Assembly: GCA_964500895.1 (NCBI GenBank)
Contig: CAZCQP010000002.1
Span: forward strand, 1-64,000
Length of the DNA: 64,000 nucleotides
Direction: 5' to 3'
DNA from: CAZCQP01 sp964500895
Lineage (GTDB): Bacteria > Bacillota > Clostridia > Lachnospirales > JAISER01
The notes under the pieces were generated by a model that was not told the DNA's origin, made no database searches, and saw only the letters and a program-made list of their open reading frames with translations. Of this stretch, positions 7,672-16,605 are shown in pieces. The translations under genes and the position numbers were made by a program. Every line of letters begins with the position of its first letter. Position 1 is the stretch's first letter.

Positions 7672-9090
7672 TTAACTGTTGCGCCGTTTCATCCACACCA
7701 CCAGCCCAGCGGCCAAAATGGCCCCGGGCAGCACCAGAATGCTTATGGATCCCAGCACCAACACGCTGGCCTGGTTTACCATCAACACCTCTGAATTGGC
7801 GGTTTTGGGTGGAATATATACCGCTTCCCCTTTGTCTTGCAGCCAGTTAACGGCACTTAACAAAAAGCGATAATTGCCGTCCCCTACATAACTGTTCACA
7901 GATTCTTCCAAAATGTAGCTGTTACCCACCACCATCAGCTTGGTGTTATCCGTGGTGTTTCCTGTACCTTCCTTGCGCACCGCCATGGCCAGCACAAAGG
8001 GGCCGTCTGTGTCTCCGGTTTCCTTGCTGATGGACTGCATGTTGGGGCTGGTTTTGGCATACGCTTTCTGGGTGGTTTCCAGTACCGGTTCAAGGGTTAC
8101 CCCTGTGGGCATGGTGTCTGTTTGGGCCACCCCTTGGGCATAAGGCATGAGCACCCGGTAAGAACCTTTCACCATGTCTCCCGCAGCGGCGGTCTGGCCG
8201 ATAAGGGGCAAAATGTTTAAAGGGTTGCCCTGCACGTACTGGTTGGGGTCACCTTCTGCCAAGAATGCCCCCCCTTGTTTCACCCCGTACTGGGCCAGCA
8301 CCCCGGCTAGATTGTCCATGGGCCGTTCTAAATGGTCCAAAAGGAACAGCCCTCTTCCCCCGGCTTTGAAATACGCCGATGCTTTCTGAGCTTCCTCTGC
8401 CGTCCAGTCTGTGGCTGGGGTGGTCACCAGTAGCATTCCGCAGTCCGCCGGCACTGCTTCTTTAAACAAATCCACATACAACAGTTCAAAACCGGCCATT
8501 TCCAGCCGCCCTTTAAACTGCTCCGGCAAAGGCACCTCTTCGTGGCCTGTTACCGCATACACCACCGGCGCTTGGGTTAAAGTCACATACACAATGGCGT
8601 TGGACACTTGGGGCTCTACATCTACGCTGACAATTTCCTGCTGAAACGTTTGCATGTTCAGTTCGGCCGTTACCAGGCTGGATGCCGCAATCACCTTTTC
8701 CCGCTGGCCACTTTTAACAATGATGCTGCCCGGGGCAATTTCCTCCCCGGCTTTTTGAAACTGTGCCGCAAACTGGGGGTTGGTGAGGGGGTCTACAGCC
8801 GTCACCTTCACATGGGAAGAATAAGCCGCATATTGGCTCAACATTTCCCGGGCCATATCCATCACCGTGCTTTTGTCTTCATTAAAAAAGAGGGGATAGA
8901 TCTCTACATCCTGGGTTAAACCGTCCAAAATGTCTTTTGTTCCTTGGGAAATGGAATACCATTTGTCTTGGGTTAAATCGTAACGCCAATCCAGCTGGGC
9001 AACCACCACATTCACAGCCACCAGCGCCGCCAGCGCAAACAACAGGAAAGGCCCGGAAACCCCTTTCATTTTAAATGGTAAATTTTTCAT
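7672..9090 (-). CDS. GldG-like auxiliary component of an ABC-2 type transporter
   Basis: A 472-residue membrane-anchored protein. The start at 9090 (MKNLPFKMKG) is chosen over a longer upstream frame because it has a GGAAAGGGGGC ribosome binding site and lies one base after the permease stop codon. One transmembrane helix near residues 12-30 is followed by LDWRYDLTQDKWYSIS, which matches the 'D.T....ysls..t..il..l' start of the GldG/ABC-transporter auxiliary family. A long extracytoplasmic domain and a C-terminal transmembrane helix (VLVLGSISILVLPGAILAAG) followed by KRR complete it. In Bacteroidota, GldA/F/G serve gliding; in Firmicutes the homologues form an exporter of unknown substrate. 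It is the third gene of an ATPase-permease-auxiliary operon. Confidence 0.8.
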   Translation of the reverse strand: MKNLPFKMKGVSGPFLLFALAALVAVNVVVAQLDWRYDLTQDKWYSISQGTKDILDGLTQDVEIYPLFFNEDKSTVMDMAREMLSQYAAYSSHVKVTAVDPLTNPQFAAQFQKAGEEIAPGSIIVKSGQREKVIAASSLVTAELNMQTFQQEIVSVDVEPQVSNAIVYVTLTQAPVVYAVTGHEEVPLPEQFKGRLEMAGFELLYVDLFKEAVPADCGMLLVTTPATDWTAEEAQKASAYFKAGGRGLFLLDHLERPMDNLAGVLAQYGVKQGGAFLAEGDPNQYVQGNPLNILPLIGQTAAAGDMVKGSYRVLMPYAQGVAQTDTMPTGVTLEPVLETTQKAYAKTSPNMQSISKETGDTDGPFVLAMAVRKEGTGNTTDNTKLMVVGNSYILEESVNSYVGDGNYRFLLSAVNWLQDKGEAVYIPPKTANSEVLMVNQASVLVLGSISILVLPGAILAAGLVVWMKRRNS

Positions 9091-9091
9091 G

Positions 9092-9964
9092 TTATCGGCC
9101 CCCTTTCCGGCTTTTGTTTTCCAGCACGTAAATGGCGCCAAGCACAAAGGCCGCAGAAAAACTGATGTAGTAAACCAAGTCCGCCCCGTTGAGCACCCCT
9201 TTGAAGAAGTTTTCAAAACGGGTCATAATGGAAAACCAGCTGAAAATTTTAACCAGCAGCCCTTCAAAGTAATCCGGCTTTAACACAAACAAAGCGCCAC
9301 AAACCCCGGCCCCTAACGCCAGCAATACCAACGCAGGCCACAGGCTTTTAGATGCTTCATATAAATGGTAAGCCAAAAACAGCAAAAACGCCGCCACCAC
9401 CACCAACGCCGCCGCTTTATCTCTGGGCAAAGCACTAATCAGCGCCGGCATGATGTAAAACAGAAACAGTGCGCCAAAAGCACCCACCGCCGCCACCATA
9501 GGGTTGTGGGTTAATGTAGAGATAAACAGCCCCACGCTAATAAATGCAATACCCAGCAGCAGAAAGCCCATATACGTACCCACAATCTGGGGGGTAGGCA
9601 GTTTGCCAAAAGCTGAGGCACACAAAGGAAAAATGACCGTCACGGCAACGGCTATGGCAAACAAAGCCACCGCCGCCACAAACTTGCCCAGCACAATTTG
9701 CCAAGTGCGCAGGGGGGATGTGAACAGCAAATAGTCCGTTTTAAGCTTGGCTTCTTCTGCAAACATACCCATGGTAAGCATGGGCATTACAATAAGCAGC
9801 ACTATGGTGGAAGCGGACAACACGCTGGAGTATTCTGGGGAAGCGGAAAACAGGCACACCGCCGTGAAAAAAACCGCCGTCACCAGCACCAAAAAGCTGA
9901 TGAACACATAACCCGTCATGGTGGTGAAATAGCTGTGCAGTTCTTTTTTAATCATGGTTTTCAT
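9092..9964 (-). CDS. ABC-2 type transporter permease (GldF-like)
   Basis: A 290-residue integral membrane protein with about six hydrophobic segments. Examples are YVFISFLVLVTAVFFTAVCL near the N-terminus and further helices around the middle and C-terminus. The first ten residues (MKTMIKKELHSYFTTMTGYV) are the usual amphipathic start of ABC-2 permeases, which pass substrates outward under ATP hydrolysis by a separate subunit. Its start codon overlaps the end of the ATPase gene by 17 bases, with a GAGAGGAGG ribosome binding site inside that gene, so translation is coupled. The auxiliary GldG-like gene follows immediately. Substrate unknown. Confidence 0.85.
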   Translation of the reverse strand: MKTMIKKELHSYFTTMTGYVFISFLVLVTAVFFTAVCLFSASPEYSSVLSASTIVLLIVMPMLTMGMFAEEAKLKTDYLLFTSPLRTWQIVLGKFVAAVALFAIAVAVTVIFPLCASAFGKLPTPQIVGTYMGFLLLGIAFISVGLFISTLTHNPMVAAVGAFGALFLFYIMPALISALPRDKAAALVVVAAFLLFLAYHLYEASKSLWPALVLLALGAGVCGALFVLKPDYFEGLLVKIFSWFSIMTRFENFFKGVLNGADLVYYISFSAAFVLGAIYVLENKSRKGGR

Positions 9965-10946
9965 GGATTTCCGCCTCCTCTCCCGTTTCTTGGGTTGCCT
10001 CTGCTTGCTGCTCTTTTTCCGTCATTTGCAGGAAGATTTCTTCCAGGGTTAAATCCACTGGTTTCATAAGCATAATGGGCAGGTTGTGCTGGGCCAGGCA
10101 GCCAAACACCGCTTCCCGCACATCTGCTTGATCATTCCCCCAAATGAAAACATCCCAGGTGTCTGTTTCGTATACAGCGTCAAAGGTGGCTTCTTTAATG
10201 GTGGGGCAGCTTTCCAAGGCCTGGGCAATGGCGTTTTGGTCGCCTTTAATGCGCACCAGCAGCTTATGCCCCCGGTTTAAGCTTTCAGACAGCTTCTTGG
10301 GGGTGTCTACCGCCACAATTTTGCCCTGGTTAATGATGATGACCCGGTCACATAAGGCGCTGATTTCCGATAGAATGTGAGAGCTTAAAAACACGGTGCG
10401 GTCTTTGCCAAAGGCTTTTAGCATGTCCCGCAGCTCCATCATCTGCTTAGGGTCGAAACCCACCCCAGGCTCGTCCAAAATAAGCACTTTCGGGTCGCCC
10501 ACCATAGCCTGCGCCAAACCCGCCCGCTGGCGGTAACCTTTAGACAAATTTTTAAGCAGCCGCCCAGAAACTTCGGTGAGGTGTACCATTTCTTTTATGT
10601 GAGACAGCATGTCCACCCGAGCCGCTCCCTTGGGCACCCCTTTCATGTCTGCCACAAAGTTTAAATATTCGTCCACTTTCATGTCTGGGTAAAGGGGCGG
10701 TACGTCTGGCAGATAGCCCATGCAGGCTTTGGCTTTCGCTGGTTCTTCCTGCATGTTAATGCCGTTAATAAAAACTTGCCCGGTGGTGGGGGCACTGTAG
10801 CCGGTTAAAAGTTTCATGGTGGTGGTTTTGCCTGCCCCGTTGGGGCCAACAAAACCCACAATTTCTCCTTCTTCAATTTGGAAACTTACGTGGCGCAAAG
10901 CCAACTGGCGCCCGTAACGCTTGCTCAAATTTCTGGCTTCTATCAA
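9948..10946 (-). CDS. ABC transporter ATP-binding protein (GldA/CcmA-like)
   Basis: A 332-residue ATPase beginning at a TTG codon with a GGAGGGAAATAACG leader. Residues near 33-41 (GPNGAGKTT) are the Walker A motif, NLSKGYRQRAGLAQAM carries the signature motif, and VLILDEPGVGFDP is Walker B. SSHILSEISALCDRV holds the switch histidine. A C-terminal extension of about 110 residues, typical of ABC-2 drug/polysaccharide/gliding-type ATPases, ends in a highly acidic tail. It powers the permease and auxiliary proteins encoded directly downstream, all three overlapping or nearly so. Nothing in the operon identifies the cargo. Confidence 0.92.
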   Translation of the reverse strand: MIEARNLSKRYGRQLALRHVSFQIEEGEIVGFVGPNGAGKTTTMKLLTGYSAPTTGQVFINGINMQEEPAKAKACMGYLPDVPPLYPDMKVDEYLNFVADMKGVPKGAARVDMLSHIKEMVHLTEVSGRLLKNLSKGYRQRAGLAQAMVGDPKVLILDEPGVGFDPKQMMELRDMLKAFGKDRTVFLSSHILSEISALCDRVIIINQGKIVAVDTPKKLSESLNRGHKLLVRIKGDQNAIAQALESCPTIKEATFDAVYETDTWDVFIWGNDQADVREAVFGCLAQHNLPIMLMKPVDLTLEEIFLQMTEKEQQAEATQETGEEAEIHENHD

Positions 10947-11028
10947 CGTTATTTCCCTCCAACATCAATGATATTAAGCCATCATACATGAAAAAAAAGG
11001 CAAGCGCAAGGGCGCTTTTGCATAAATT

Positions 11029-11487
11029 TTACGCATTATTGCTGCTTTTTCGTGCTTTTTCCCAAGGCCAAGGGTCGTCTGGCGGCATTTTACCTTGTTG
11101 CAGTTCCCGTATGGTAAGCCCGCCAGACCATTGAAAATGGGGCATATCCACCAGGGTTTCCCAGTTTCCGCCCCACTCCAGCCCCAGCTCTTGCCCCATA
11201 TGCCCTGCAAGGGTTAAAATGGCTTTATAATGCACGCTTCCGGTGATGTGGTAATAAACATCAAAGGCCAGCCCATAATTATGAAAACTTTCCCCGCCCC
11301 GGGCGTTGGTGATGATGCGGCCCGGTATGTCACGCCCATGCTTGTACAAGGCATCTTGGCTTTCAAAGTCCCGGTAAGTGGAGCTTAGGCCAAGGTGATG
11401 CCCCATGTCTTCCATGCGCCGCAAAAGTTCTGCCGCTGCCCGTTGCATTGGGGGGTATAAATCTGTTATGCTATTGCTGTTTACCAT
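11029..11487 (-). CDS. M15-family peptidoglycan peptidase (CwlK/endolysin-like)
   Basis: A 152-residue protein with a good AGGAGGAG ribosome binding site. The zinc-peptidase pattern is clear: SSTYRDFESQDALYKHGR, then SFHNYGLAFDVYY (His and Asp metal ligands) and DMPHFQWSGG (third ligand, His). This matches the LAS/M15C family, which includes the L-Ala-D-Glu endopeptidase CwlK and phage endolysins such as Ply500. No signal peptide is visible, which is more typical of phage endolysins or of proteins released by lysis or holins. No other phage genes occur nearby. Together with the preceding 87-residue gene it forms a two-gene minus-strand unit. Confidence 0.85.
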   Translation of the reverse strand: MVNSNSITDLYPPMQRAAAELLRRMEDMGHHLGLSSTYRDFESQDALYKHGRDIPGRIITNARGGESFHNYGLAFDVYYHITGSVHYKAILTLAGHMGQELGLEWGGNWETLVDMPHFQWSGGLTIRELQQGKMPPDDPWPWEKARKSSNNA

Positions 11488-11499
11488 GCGTTCTCCTCC

Positions 11500-11763
11500 T
11501 TACTGGTTAATGGTAAAGACATTTTGGCCCTCTGTGCTAATTGTAAAGACCATGGTTGTGGTGGGGTTAATGAAAATACTTAACTGTATGGCAGCAGCAT
11601 CTTTACGGTTTCCTGGGTCATAATCTACATTGTAGGGAATGCCGTATTGCATTAAAAGGCTTGTTAAAATGCTGAGTTTACAAAAAGACAGATTACCGTT
11701 TAGCAACTGCCGAAATAAATCTATGGAAAACAAAGCGGATATTTGACTGTCAAATATCGACAT
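11500..11763 (-). CDS. hypothetical protein, 87 residues
   Basis: This gene is not recognised. It is supported by a well-placed AAAGGAGCG ribosome binding site and by its position 12 bases upstream of the M15 peptidase gene on the same strand. The sequence (begins MSIFDSQISALFSIDLFRQL, ends VFTISTEGQNVFTINQ) has no transmembrane helix or signal peptide. NVDYDPGNRKDAAAIQLSIF suggests a small mixed alpha/beta fold. It may act together with the peptidase, but nothing in the sequence says how. Confidence 0.55.
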   Translation of the reverse strand: MSIFDSQISALFSIDLFRQLLNGNLSFCKLSILTSLLMQYGIPYNVDYDPGNRKDAAAIQLSIFINPTTTMVFTISTEGQNVFTINQ

Positions 11764-11955
11764 AAAAACCGCTCCTTTCTGTATATCTCTTTATCATATG
11801 CGAGGGGTGGACGGTTGGTGTCCACACTGAAAGAGTCTTGTTTAAAAGTATTGCGCACAAATATTTACGTCTTGTGACATCTTTATAGGGTGGATGAAAA
11901 GGCAAGGGCAAGCAAAGCCCTTGTTTCCCAACGGTGATGGCATTTTTGCCCATCC

Positions 11956-12002
11956 ACACTATATGTTGACAAATAGAATTAACGTGCTACAATATATAGT
12001 GT
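11956..12002 (+). promoter_or_regulatory. nrdJ promoter overlapped by two NrdR boxes
   Basis: A sigma-70 type promoter, TTGACA (11966-11971) and TACAAT (11988-11993) with a 16-base spacer, precedes nrdJ. Two 16-base sequences match the NrdR consensus (core CwAtATaTwG): box 1 at 11956-11971 (ACACTATATGTTGACA) and box 2 at 11987-12002 (core CAATATATAGTGT). Their starts are 31 bases apart, three helical turns, as known for paired NrdR sites. They cover the -35 and -10 elements, so NrdR binding should repress nrdJ. Confidence 0.85.
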
Positions 12003-12048
12003 TTTTAACAAAAGCAATTCATGGATGCATGAATTTGGAGGGAACCAC

Positions 12049-14988
12049 ATGGAACTGGATAGAAAACTGATTCGGCATTTTACCAAAGCATTGGACGACA
12101 ACAAAAGCCTGAATAGTGTGTACGATTTATTTAAATGGAAAAAAGTAGACGTGAAGCTGAAAAACCACGCCACCGGCGAATTGCTCACCAACATGACAGA
12201 CTTGGAGTTTCCAGAGCATTACAGCCAAAGCGCCTGTGACATCATTGCCAGCAAATATTTTAGAAAAAAAGGGGTACCCGGCCAGCAAGGCAGCGAACAT
12301 TCCATGCGCCAGCTGGTACACCGCATGGTGGATTTTTGGGTGGCTTCCCTTGTGGACGAAGGGTTGATTGCCGAAGATACCCGGCACATTGTGTATGACG
12401 AACTGGCGTACATGATGCTGGCCCAAATGTGGGCCCCTAACAGCCCCCAATTTTTCAACACTGGGTTAAAGTCTGCCTACAACATCACCGGCCGCTCCCA
12501 GGGGCATTATTATTACGATGCCGCCACCGGAGAAGTGCTGGAAACAGAAGATGCCTACACCCGCACCCAGGGTTCTGCGTGCTTCATTATTAGCATCGGG
12601 GATTCTTTGCTGGGTGAAAAATCTTTAACAGACCAATTAACCACAGAAACCCTTTTGTTTAAATACGGTTCCGGGGTGGGCACCAACTGGTCACCCATCC
12701 GGGCCAAAAACGAGCTGTTGTCCGGCGGGGGTAAATCTTCTGGGCTTTTAAGCTTCTTGAAAGTGTCCGACCGCAACGCCGGGGCCATTAAGTCGGGTGG
12801 AACCACACGCCGGGCGGCCAAAATGAACATTTTAAACTTAGACCACCCGGAAATTATGGACTATATCTTGTGGAAGTCCAACGAAGAAAACAAAGTGGTG
12901 GCCTTGGGTAAAATGGGCTATTCCACAGACATTGACGGGGAAGCCTATGAAACCGTGTCCGGACAGAACGCCAACAACTCTGTGCGGGTGCCTAACCGGT
13001 TTATGGACGCTTTAAACACCCCGGAAAAGGATTGGGAAACCAGAGGGCGGATTGACGCCGCTGCTAACGGCAGCCACAAAGTGGGGGCATTGTGGGACAA
13101 CATTGCCTATGCTGCTTGGCGCTGTGGAGACCCAGGCATTCAGTTTGACGACACCATCAACGCCTGGCACACTTGCCCTTCCGGGGAAGACGGCAACACT
13201 GGGGCAGCCTATAACCGCATTAACGCCAGCAACCCTTGCTCCGAATACATGTTTTTGGACGACACAGCTTGCAACCTGGCCAGCATTAACGTGGTGAAGT
13301 TTTACGATGAAAAAACCGGCGCTTTTGATGTGGATGCTTATTTGCATGTGATTAAAATGTCTCAGCTGGTGCTGGAAGCCACCATTCACATGGGCCAGTT
13401 CCCTACCAAAGACATTGCCAGAAAGTCTTACATGTTCCGCACCACCGGCTTGGGCCTCACCAACCTGGGCACTTTGTTTATGCTCATGGGTCTGCCTTAT
13501 GATTCAGACGAAGCCAGACATACCGCCGCCGCCCTCACAAGCATTATGACGGGTTATTCCTATTATGTGTCGGCATTGATGGCGGAAACAGCAGGGCCGT
13601 TCCCTTGCTACGAATTGAACAAGACCCACATGGCCAAGGTGATTAAAAACCATGCAAGAGCAGCGGCGTACAACGCCAAAGACACCCGTTTTGAGGACAT
13701 GCCTTACCAGCCCATCACCATTGACCACAGTGCCTTGGGTAAGCTGAAGCTGGACAATCTGTCCCAGTGCATCAAGCAGGTGTGGAAGGAAACCATTCAG
13801 GCGGGGGAAGCTTTCGGCTACCGCAACGCCCAGGTTTCTGTACTGGCACCAACAGGCACCATTGCCTTTGCTATGGACTGCGCCACCACTTCCTCCGAGC
13901 CGTTCTTTAGCCACGTGGCTTATAAGAAGCTGGTGGGTGGCGGTTTCATGACCATGGTAAACCCGGCCATTCCCACAGCGTTGGCCAAGCTGGGTTATTC
14001 TGCCAAGGAAATTGCAGACATTACGGATTACGTGATGCAAGCAGATGAAAACGGCATGGTGATAGACGGCAAAATGGAAGGTGCACCCCATTTAAAAGAA
14101 GAACATGTGGCGGTTTTCGATACCGCCAGCAAATGCGGCACAGGCACACGGTTCATTGCACCGGAAGGCCATGTGAAAATGATGGGTGCTTTAACCCCTC
14201 ACGTCACCGGAGCCATCAGCAAAACTGTGAACCTACCGGGCGATGCGACCATTGACGACATTAAAAACATTTACCGTCTCTCTTGGGAGCTGGGGGTTAA
14301 GGCCATTGCCCTGTACCGGGACGGCTGCAAAGCTTGCCAGCCTTTAAGCGCCACCGCCGGGCATAAGCAGGAAAAAGATTTTAACAATTATACGTACCAA
14401 GAGCTTTTGAACTTTGTGGAAACGGAAAAAGTGGTGTACAAACCGTTGCGGGTGAAACCCAGGGGCATTCGCACCGCCCGGGTGCACGAAGCGGCCATTA
14501 ACGGCTTAAAGCTGTACATCACCACCTCCTTTTACGAAGACGGGCGGCTGGGGGAACTGTACGTTTCCTGCGGGCGGCAAGGCTCTTTAACCAAAGGGCT
14601 TTTGGACAGCATGTCCACCACCATTTCGGAAATGCTGCAATATGGGGTTCCTCCTCAAGACATTGCCCGCATGTACCGTGGCCAGAAATACGAACCCAGC
14701 GGCATGGTTACTGGGCACCCGTACATTAAGTTTGTAGATTCCATTTCAGACTTGATTAGCAAAATTGTGGACATAGAGCTGGGCAATTACGATTACTGCC
14801 AAGTGAAGCCTGAAGGCTGGGGGGAAGCCCATCCAACCCAAAGCATTCAGGAAGTGATAAAGAAACAGTACACCGCCAGCGACTTCCTTCACGGGGACAT
14901 TTGCCCCCACTGCAAAAGCAGTAAAATGGTGAAGAACGGCACCTGCAAGGTGTGTACAGAATGCGGCACCACCACCGGGTGTAGTTAA
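12049..14988 (+). CDS. nrdJ: adenosylcobalamin-dependent (class II) ribonucleoside-diphosphate reductase
   Basis: A 979-residue enzyme that reduces ribonucleotides to deoxyribonucleotides using B12, without oxygen. ATG 12049 is chosen because GGAGGG (12037-12042) is correctly spaced; an upstream in-frame ATG is not. Family landmarks are FKYGSGVGTNWSPIRAKNEL, the active-site triad segment NASNPCSEYMFLDDTACN, VSVLAPTGTIAFAMDC and the long NrdJ insertion. The C-terminus (CPHCKSSKMVKNGTC, then CTECGTTTGC) is a cysteine-rich zinc-ribbon-like tail expected to recycle the active-site disulfide. Length is normal for this large form. It is monocistronic, driven by a promoter with two NrdR boxes and closed by an intrinsic terminator. 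It indicates a cobalamin-using anaerobe. Confidence 0.97.
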   Translation: MELDRKLIRHFTKALDDNKSLNSVYDLFKWKKVDVKLKNHATGELLTNMTDLEFPEHYSQSACDIIASKYFRKKGVPGQQGSEHSMRQLVHRMVDFWVASLVDEGLIAEDTRHIVYDELAYMMLAQMWAPNSPQFFNTGLKSAYNITGRSQGHYYYDAATGEVLETEDAYTRTQGSACFIISIGDSLLGEKSLTDQLTTETLLFKYGSGVGTNWSPIRAKNELLSGGGKSSGLLSFLKVSDRNAGAIKSGGTTRRAAKMNILNLDHPEIMDYILWKSNEENKVVALGKMGYSTDIDGEAYETVSGQNANNSVRVPNRFMDALNTPEKDWETRGRIDAAANGSHKVGALWDNIAYAAWRCGDPGIQFDDTINAWHTCPSGEDGNTGAAYNRINASNPCSEYMFLDDTACNLASINVVKFYDEKTGAFDVDAYLHVIKMSQLVLEATIHMGQFPTKDIARKSYMFRTTGLGLTNLGTLFMLMGLPYDSDEARHTAAALTSIMTGYSYYVSALMAETAGPFPCYELNKTHMAKVIKNHARAAAYNAKDTRFEDMPYQPITIDHSALGKLKLDNLSQCIKQVWKETIQAGEAFGYRNAQVSVLAPTGTIAFAMDCATTSSEPFFSHVAYKKLVGGGFMTMVNPAIPTALAKLGYSAKEIADITDYVMQADENGMVIDGKMEGAPHLKEEHVAVFDTASKCGTGTRFIAPEGHVKMMGALTPHVTGAISKTVNLPGDATIDDIKNIYRLSWELGVKAIALYRDGCKACQPLSATAGHKQEKDFNNYTYQELLNFVETEKVVYKPLRVKPRGIRTARVHEAAINGLKLYITTSFYEDGRLGELYVSCGRQGSLTKGLLDSMSTTISEMLQYGVPPQDIARMYRGQKYEPSGMVTGHPYIKFVDSISDLISKIVDIELGNYDYCQVKPEGWGEAHPTQSIQEVIKKQYTASDFLHGDICPHCKSSKMVKNGTCKVCTECGTTTGCS

Positions 14989-15000
14989 GCAATAAAAAAA

Positions 15001-15047
15001 GCGGGGCACTGTAGGATTAATTTCTCCTTACAGTGTCCCGCTTATAA
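15001..15047 (+). terminator. intrinsic terminator of nrdJ
   Basis: GCGGGGCACTGTA (15001-15013) pairs with TACAGTGTCCCGC (15029-15041), with one imperfect pair and a 15-base loop. It starts 12 bases after the nrdJ stop codon. An A-run precedes it and a weak T/A-rich tail follows. Confidence 0.8.
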
Positions 15048-15053
15048 AAAATA

Positions 15054-15084
15054 AAACCTTTCGGAAATGGTTTCCGAAAGGTTT
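15054..15084 (-). terminator. intrinsic terminator after tRNA-Trp
   Basis: A perfect 14-base-pair hairpin (AAACCTTTCGGAAA against TTTCCGAAAGGTTT, loop TGG) lies five bases beyond the 3' end of the tRNA gene on the minus strand. An A/T-rich stretch follows it. Confidence 0.8.
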
Positions 15085-15088
15085 GCAA

Positions 15089-15161
15089 CAGGGGCAGTAG
15101 GACTTGAACCCACGACATCAGGTTTTGGAGACCTGCGTTCTACCAACTGAACTATACCCCT
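15089..15161 (-). tRNA. trnW: tRNA-Trp (anticodon CCA)
   Basis: On the minus strand a 73-base cloverleaf is visible. The acceptor stem is AGGGGTA with TGCCCCT, the D arm contains AGTTCAGTTGGTAGAAC, and the anticodon stem-loop is CAGGT-CTCCAAA-ACCTG with anticodon CCA. The T arm is GTGGG-TTCAAGT-CCTAC and the discriminator base is G. The terminal CCA is not encoded. A terminator follows directly, and nrdJ converges from the other side. Confidence 0.97.
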
Positions 15162-15229
15162 AAGCTAAGCTAAGTTCAACAGAGGTAATTCTATACCAAA
15201 ACGGCTTATAAGTCAAGGCTAAATTTTTT

Positions 15230-15451
15230 GAATCTGGATTCATAATAAGGAATGCTGGATTTTCGAGCGAATTTTTTGCCAGCTCAGCACGTTTGCTACA
15301 CAAACGCCGCACCTTTGGTGCGTCCGGCCTTCTTGCCGGTGCATCAAGGCAAATTTTCGCAGGAATACCCTTGAGGTATTTCAAGAAAATTTAACGCAGT
15401 ATGGCATAAAATTGGCCGAAAAGGCGGCGTTTTGTTTATGAAGACAGGTTC
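15230..15451. mobile_element. MITE-like element, copy A
   Basis: A 222-base non-coding segment has imperfect terminal inverted repeats: GAATCTGGATTCATAA at the left, and TTATGAAGACAGGTTC at the right, whose complement is GAACCTGTCTTCATAA. The inside is full of short hairpins (GCACC/GGTGC, CCGGC/GCCGG, TACC/GGTA). The left end closely resembles the ends of a second element at 49780-49947, which suggests a family of small non-autonomous transposable elements. No reading frame is supported. It fills the gap between tRNA-Trp and the transporter gene. Confidence 0.5.
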
Positions 15452-15475
15452 TAATCTTTGCAGAACGGACGGAAA

Positions 15476-15985
15476 ATGATGAACACACAGCTTAAGAATC
15501 TTTCATTAACGGCTTTATTTACAGCACTTATAGCCATGGCCACCATGGCCATTTCCATTCCTGTTCCCATCGCCCAGGGCTACATCCATTTGGGGGACGG
15601 GGTGATTATAGCCATCAGCTTTTTCTTTGGCTGGCGCAAAGGGGTTGCTTCTGCTGCTATTGGTTCAGCCTTGGCAGACATTTTAACCGGTTATGCCCAC
15701 TGGGTACTTTTCACCTTAATCATTAAAGGGTTAATGGCTTTGCTTGTGGCCAAGCTGTGCCGGGCAGACAAGCCTCTTTTCTGCTTTAGAAACATTTCTA
15801 CCCTTGTGGCTGCGGAAGTTGTAATGGTTGTGGGCTATTTTTTAGCGGGCATTGTGCTGACGGGCGCACTGGCTTCCTTGCAAAGCATTCCGGCCAACGG
15901 CGTGCAGGCCATTGGTGGTATGGTCACATTTAGTGTCATTGCAGCCGCCCTAAAAAAAGCCAATGTGGCAAAATATGTTCAGTAA
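15476..15985 (+). CDS. ECF transporter S component (substrate-binding membrane subunit)
   Basis: A 169-residue hydrophobic protein with about five to six transmembrane helices. The first residues (MMNTQLKNLSLTALFTALIA) and the following GYIHLGDGVIIAISFFFGWR are typical of vitamin-binding S components of energy-coupling factor transporters (the YIHLGD motif is common in this group). Family proteins are 160-200 residues. The start at the first of two adjacent ATGs is supported by GGACGG nine bases upstream. Shared EcfA/EcfT subunits are not in the window, so it is presumably a group II S component using a central energising module elsewhere. No recognisable riboswitch lies upstream, so the vitamin remains unknown. 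It converges with the lysE-type gene; the stop codons abut. Confidence 0.85.
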   Translation: MMNTQLKNLSLTALFTALIAMATMAISIPVPIAQGYIHLGDGVIIAISFFFGWRKGVASAAIGSALADILTGYAHWVLFTLIIKGLMALLVAKLCRADKPLFCFRNISTLVAAEVVMVVGYFLAGIVLTGALASLQSIPANGVQAIGGMVTFSVIAAALKKANVAKYVQ

Positions 15986-16567
15986 TTACAAAAATAGCGA
16001 AACTGCGCAGTACACCAGCAACAGCCCCATCACCGTATTTAATATGCGGGCATGAGCAGAAAAGGCTTTGCAAAACACGGCCCCAAAAACCGCCCAGCAT
16101 AGGGTGGACGTAAACCCGATAAAAGCAAGCATCAGCGCAAAGCCAATAATTTCTGGCCACCCGTTGAAATGGGGCAATATGTAGGCAGACATAGACGTTA
16201 CCCCATAAATCATAATTTTAGGGTTTAAAAACTGTAACAGCATTCCGCTTATGAAAGAGCTGCCTTTGGCTTCTCCTTCACCAATATGCGCACCGCTTTT
16301 AAATGTTTTATAGGCCAGAAACAGCATATACAGCGCCCCAGCCCCCTGCATAAAGGGTTTCACCACCGGCAGTAGCGTAAATAAGGAATAGCTGAACAAG
16401 GCCACCAAAAGCATAATCACCGAAAACCCGGCCCATATGCCCAGGTTAAACGGGAAGCTTTTCTTAAAGCCCAGCCGGCTGGCATTGGACATGGACATGA
16501 TGTTGTTGGGGCCGGGGGTGTAGGCGGTAATGAACACATACATTAGAAACGAATACCAGTTAAACAT
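15986..16567 (-). CDS. LysE-family amino-acid exporter
   Basis: A 193-residue membrane protein with six predicted helices. The N-terminal MFNWYSFLMYVFITAYTPGP followed by NNIMSMSNASRLGFKKS is the LysE/RhtB family signature (TPGPN motif). These proteins export lysine, threonine, homoserine or related compounds by proton antiport. LQFLNPKIMIYGVTS, a second conserved family segment, is present. The length fits. The ribosome binding site AGGAGG lies eight bases upstream of the ATG. The gene is divergent from the acetyltransferase gene, and the two starts share a short intergenic region. Confidence 0.9.
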   Translation of the reverse strand: MFNWYSFLMYVFITAYTPGPNNIMSMSNASRLGFKKSFPFNLGIWAGFSVIMLLVALFSYSLFTLLPVVKPFMQGAGALYMLFLAYKTFKSGAHIGEGEAKGSSFISGMLLQFLNPKIMIYGVTSMSAYILPHFNGWPEIIGFALMLAFIGFTSTLCWAVFGAVFCKAFSAHARILNTVMGLLLVYCAVSLFL

Positions 16568-16605
16568 TGAGCAACCTCCTATACTTACAGAATGGAGCGA
16601 TACAT

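Noticed and set aside
11750..11959. A 69-codon minus-strand frame upstream of the 87-residue gene
   Set aside because: Its composition is not protein-like, it lacks a ribosome binding site, and it overlaps the next gene's start.
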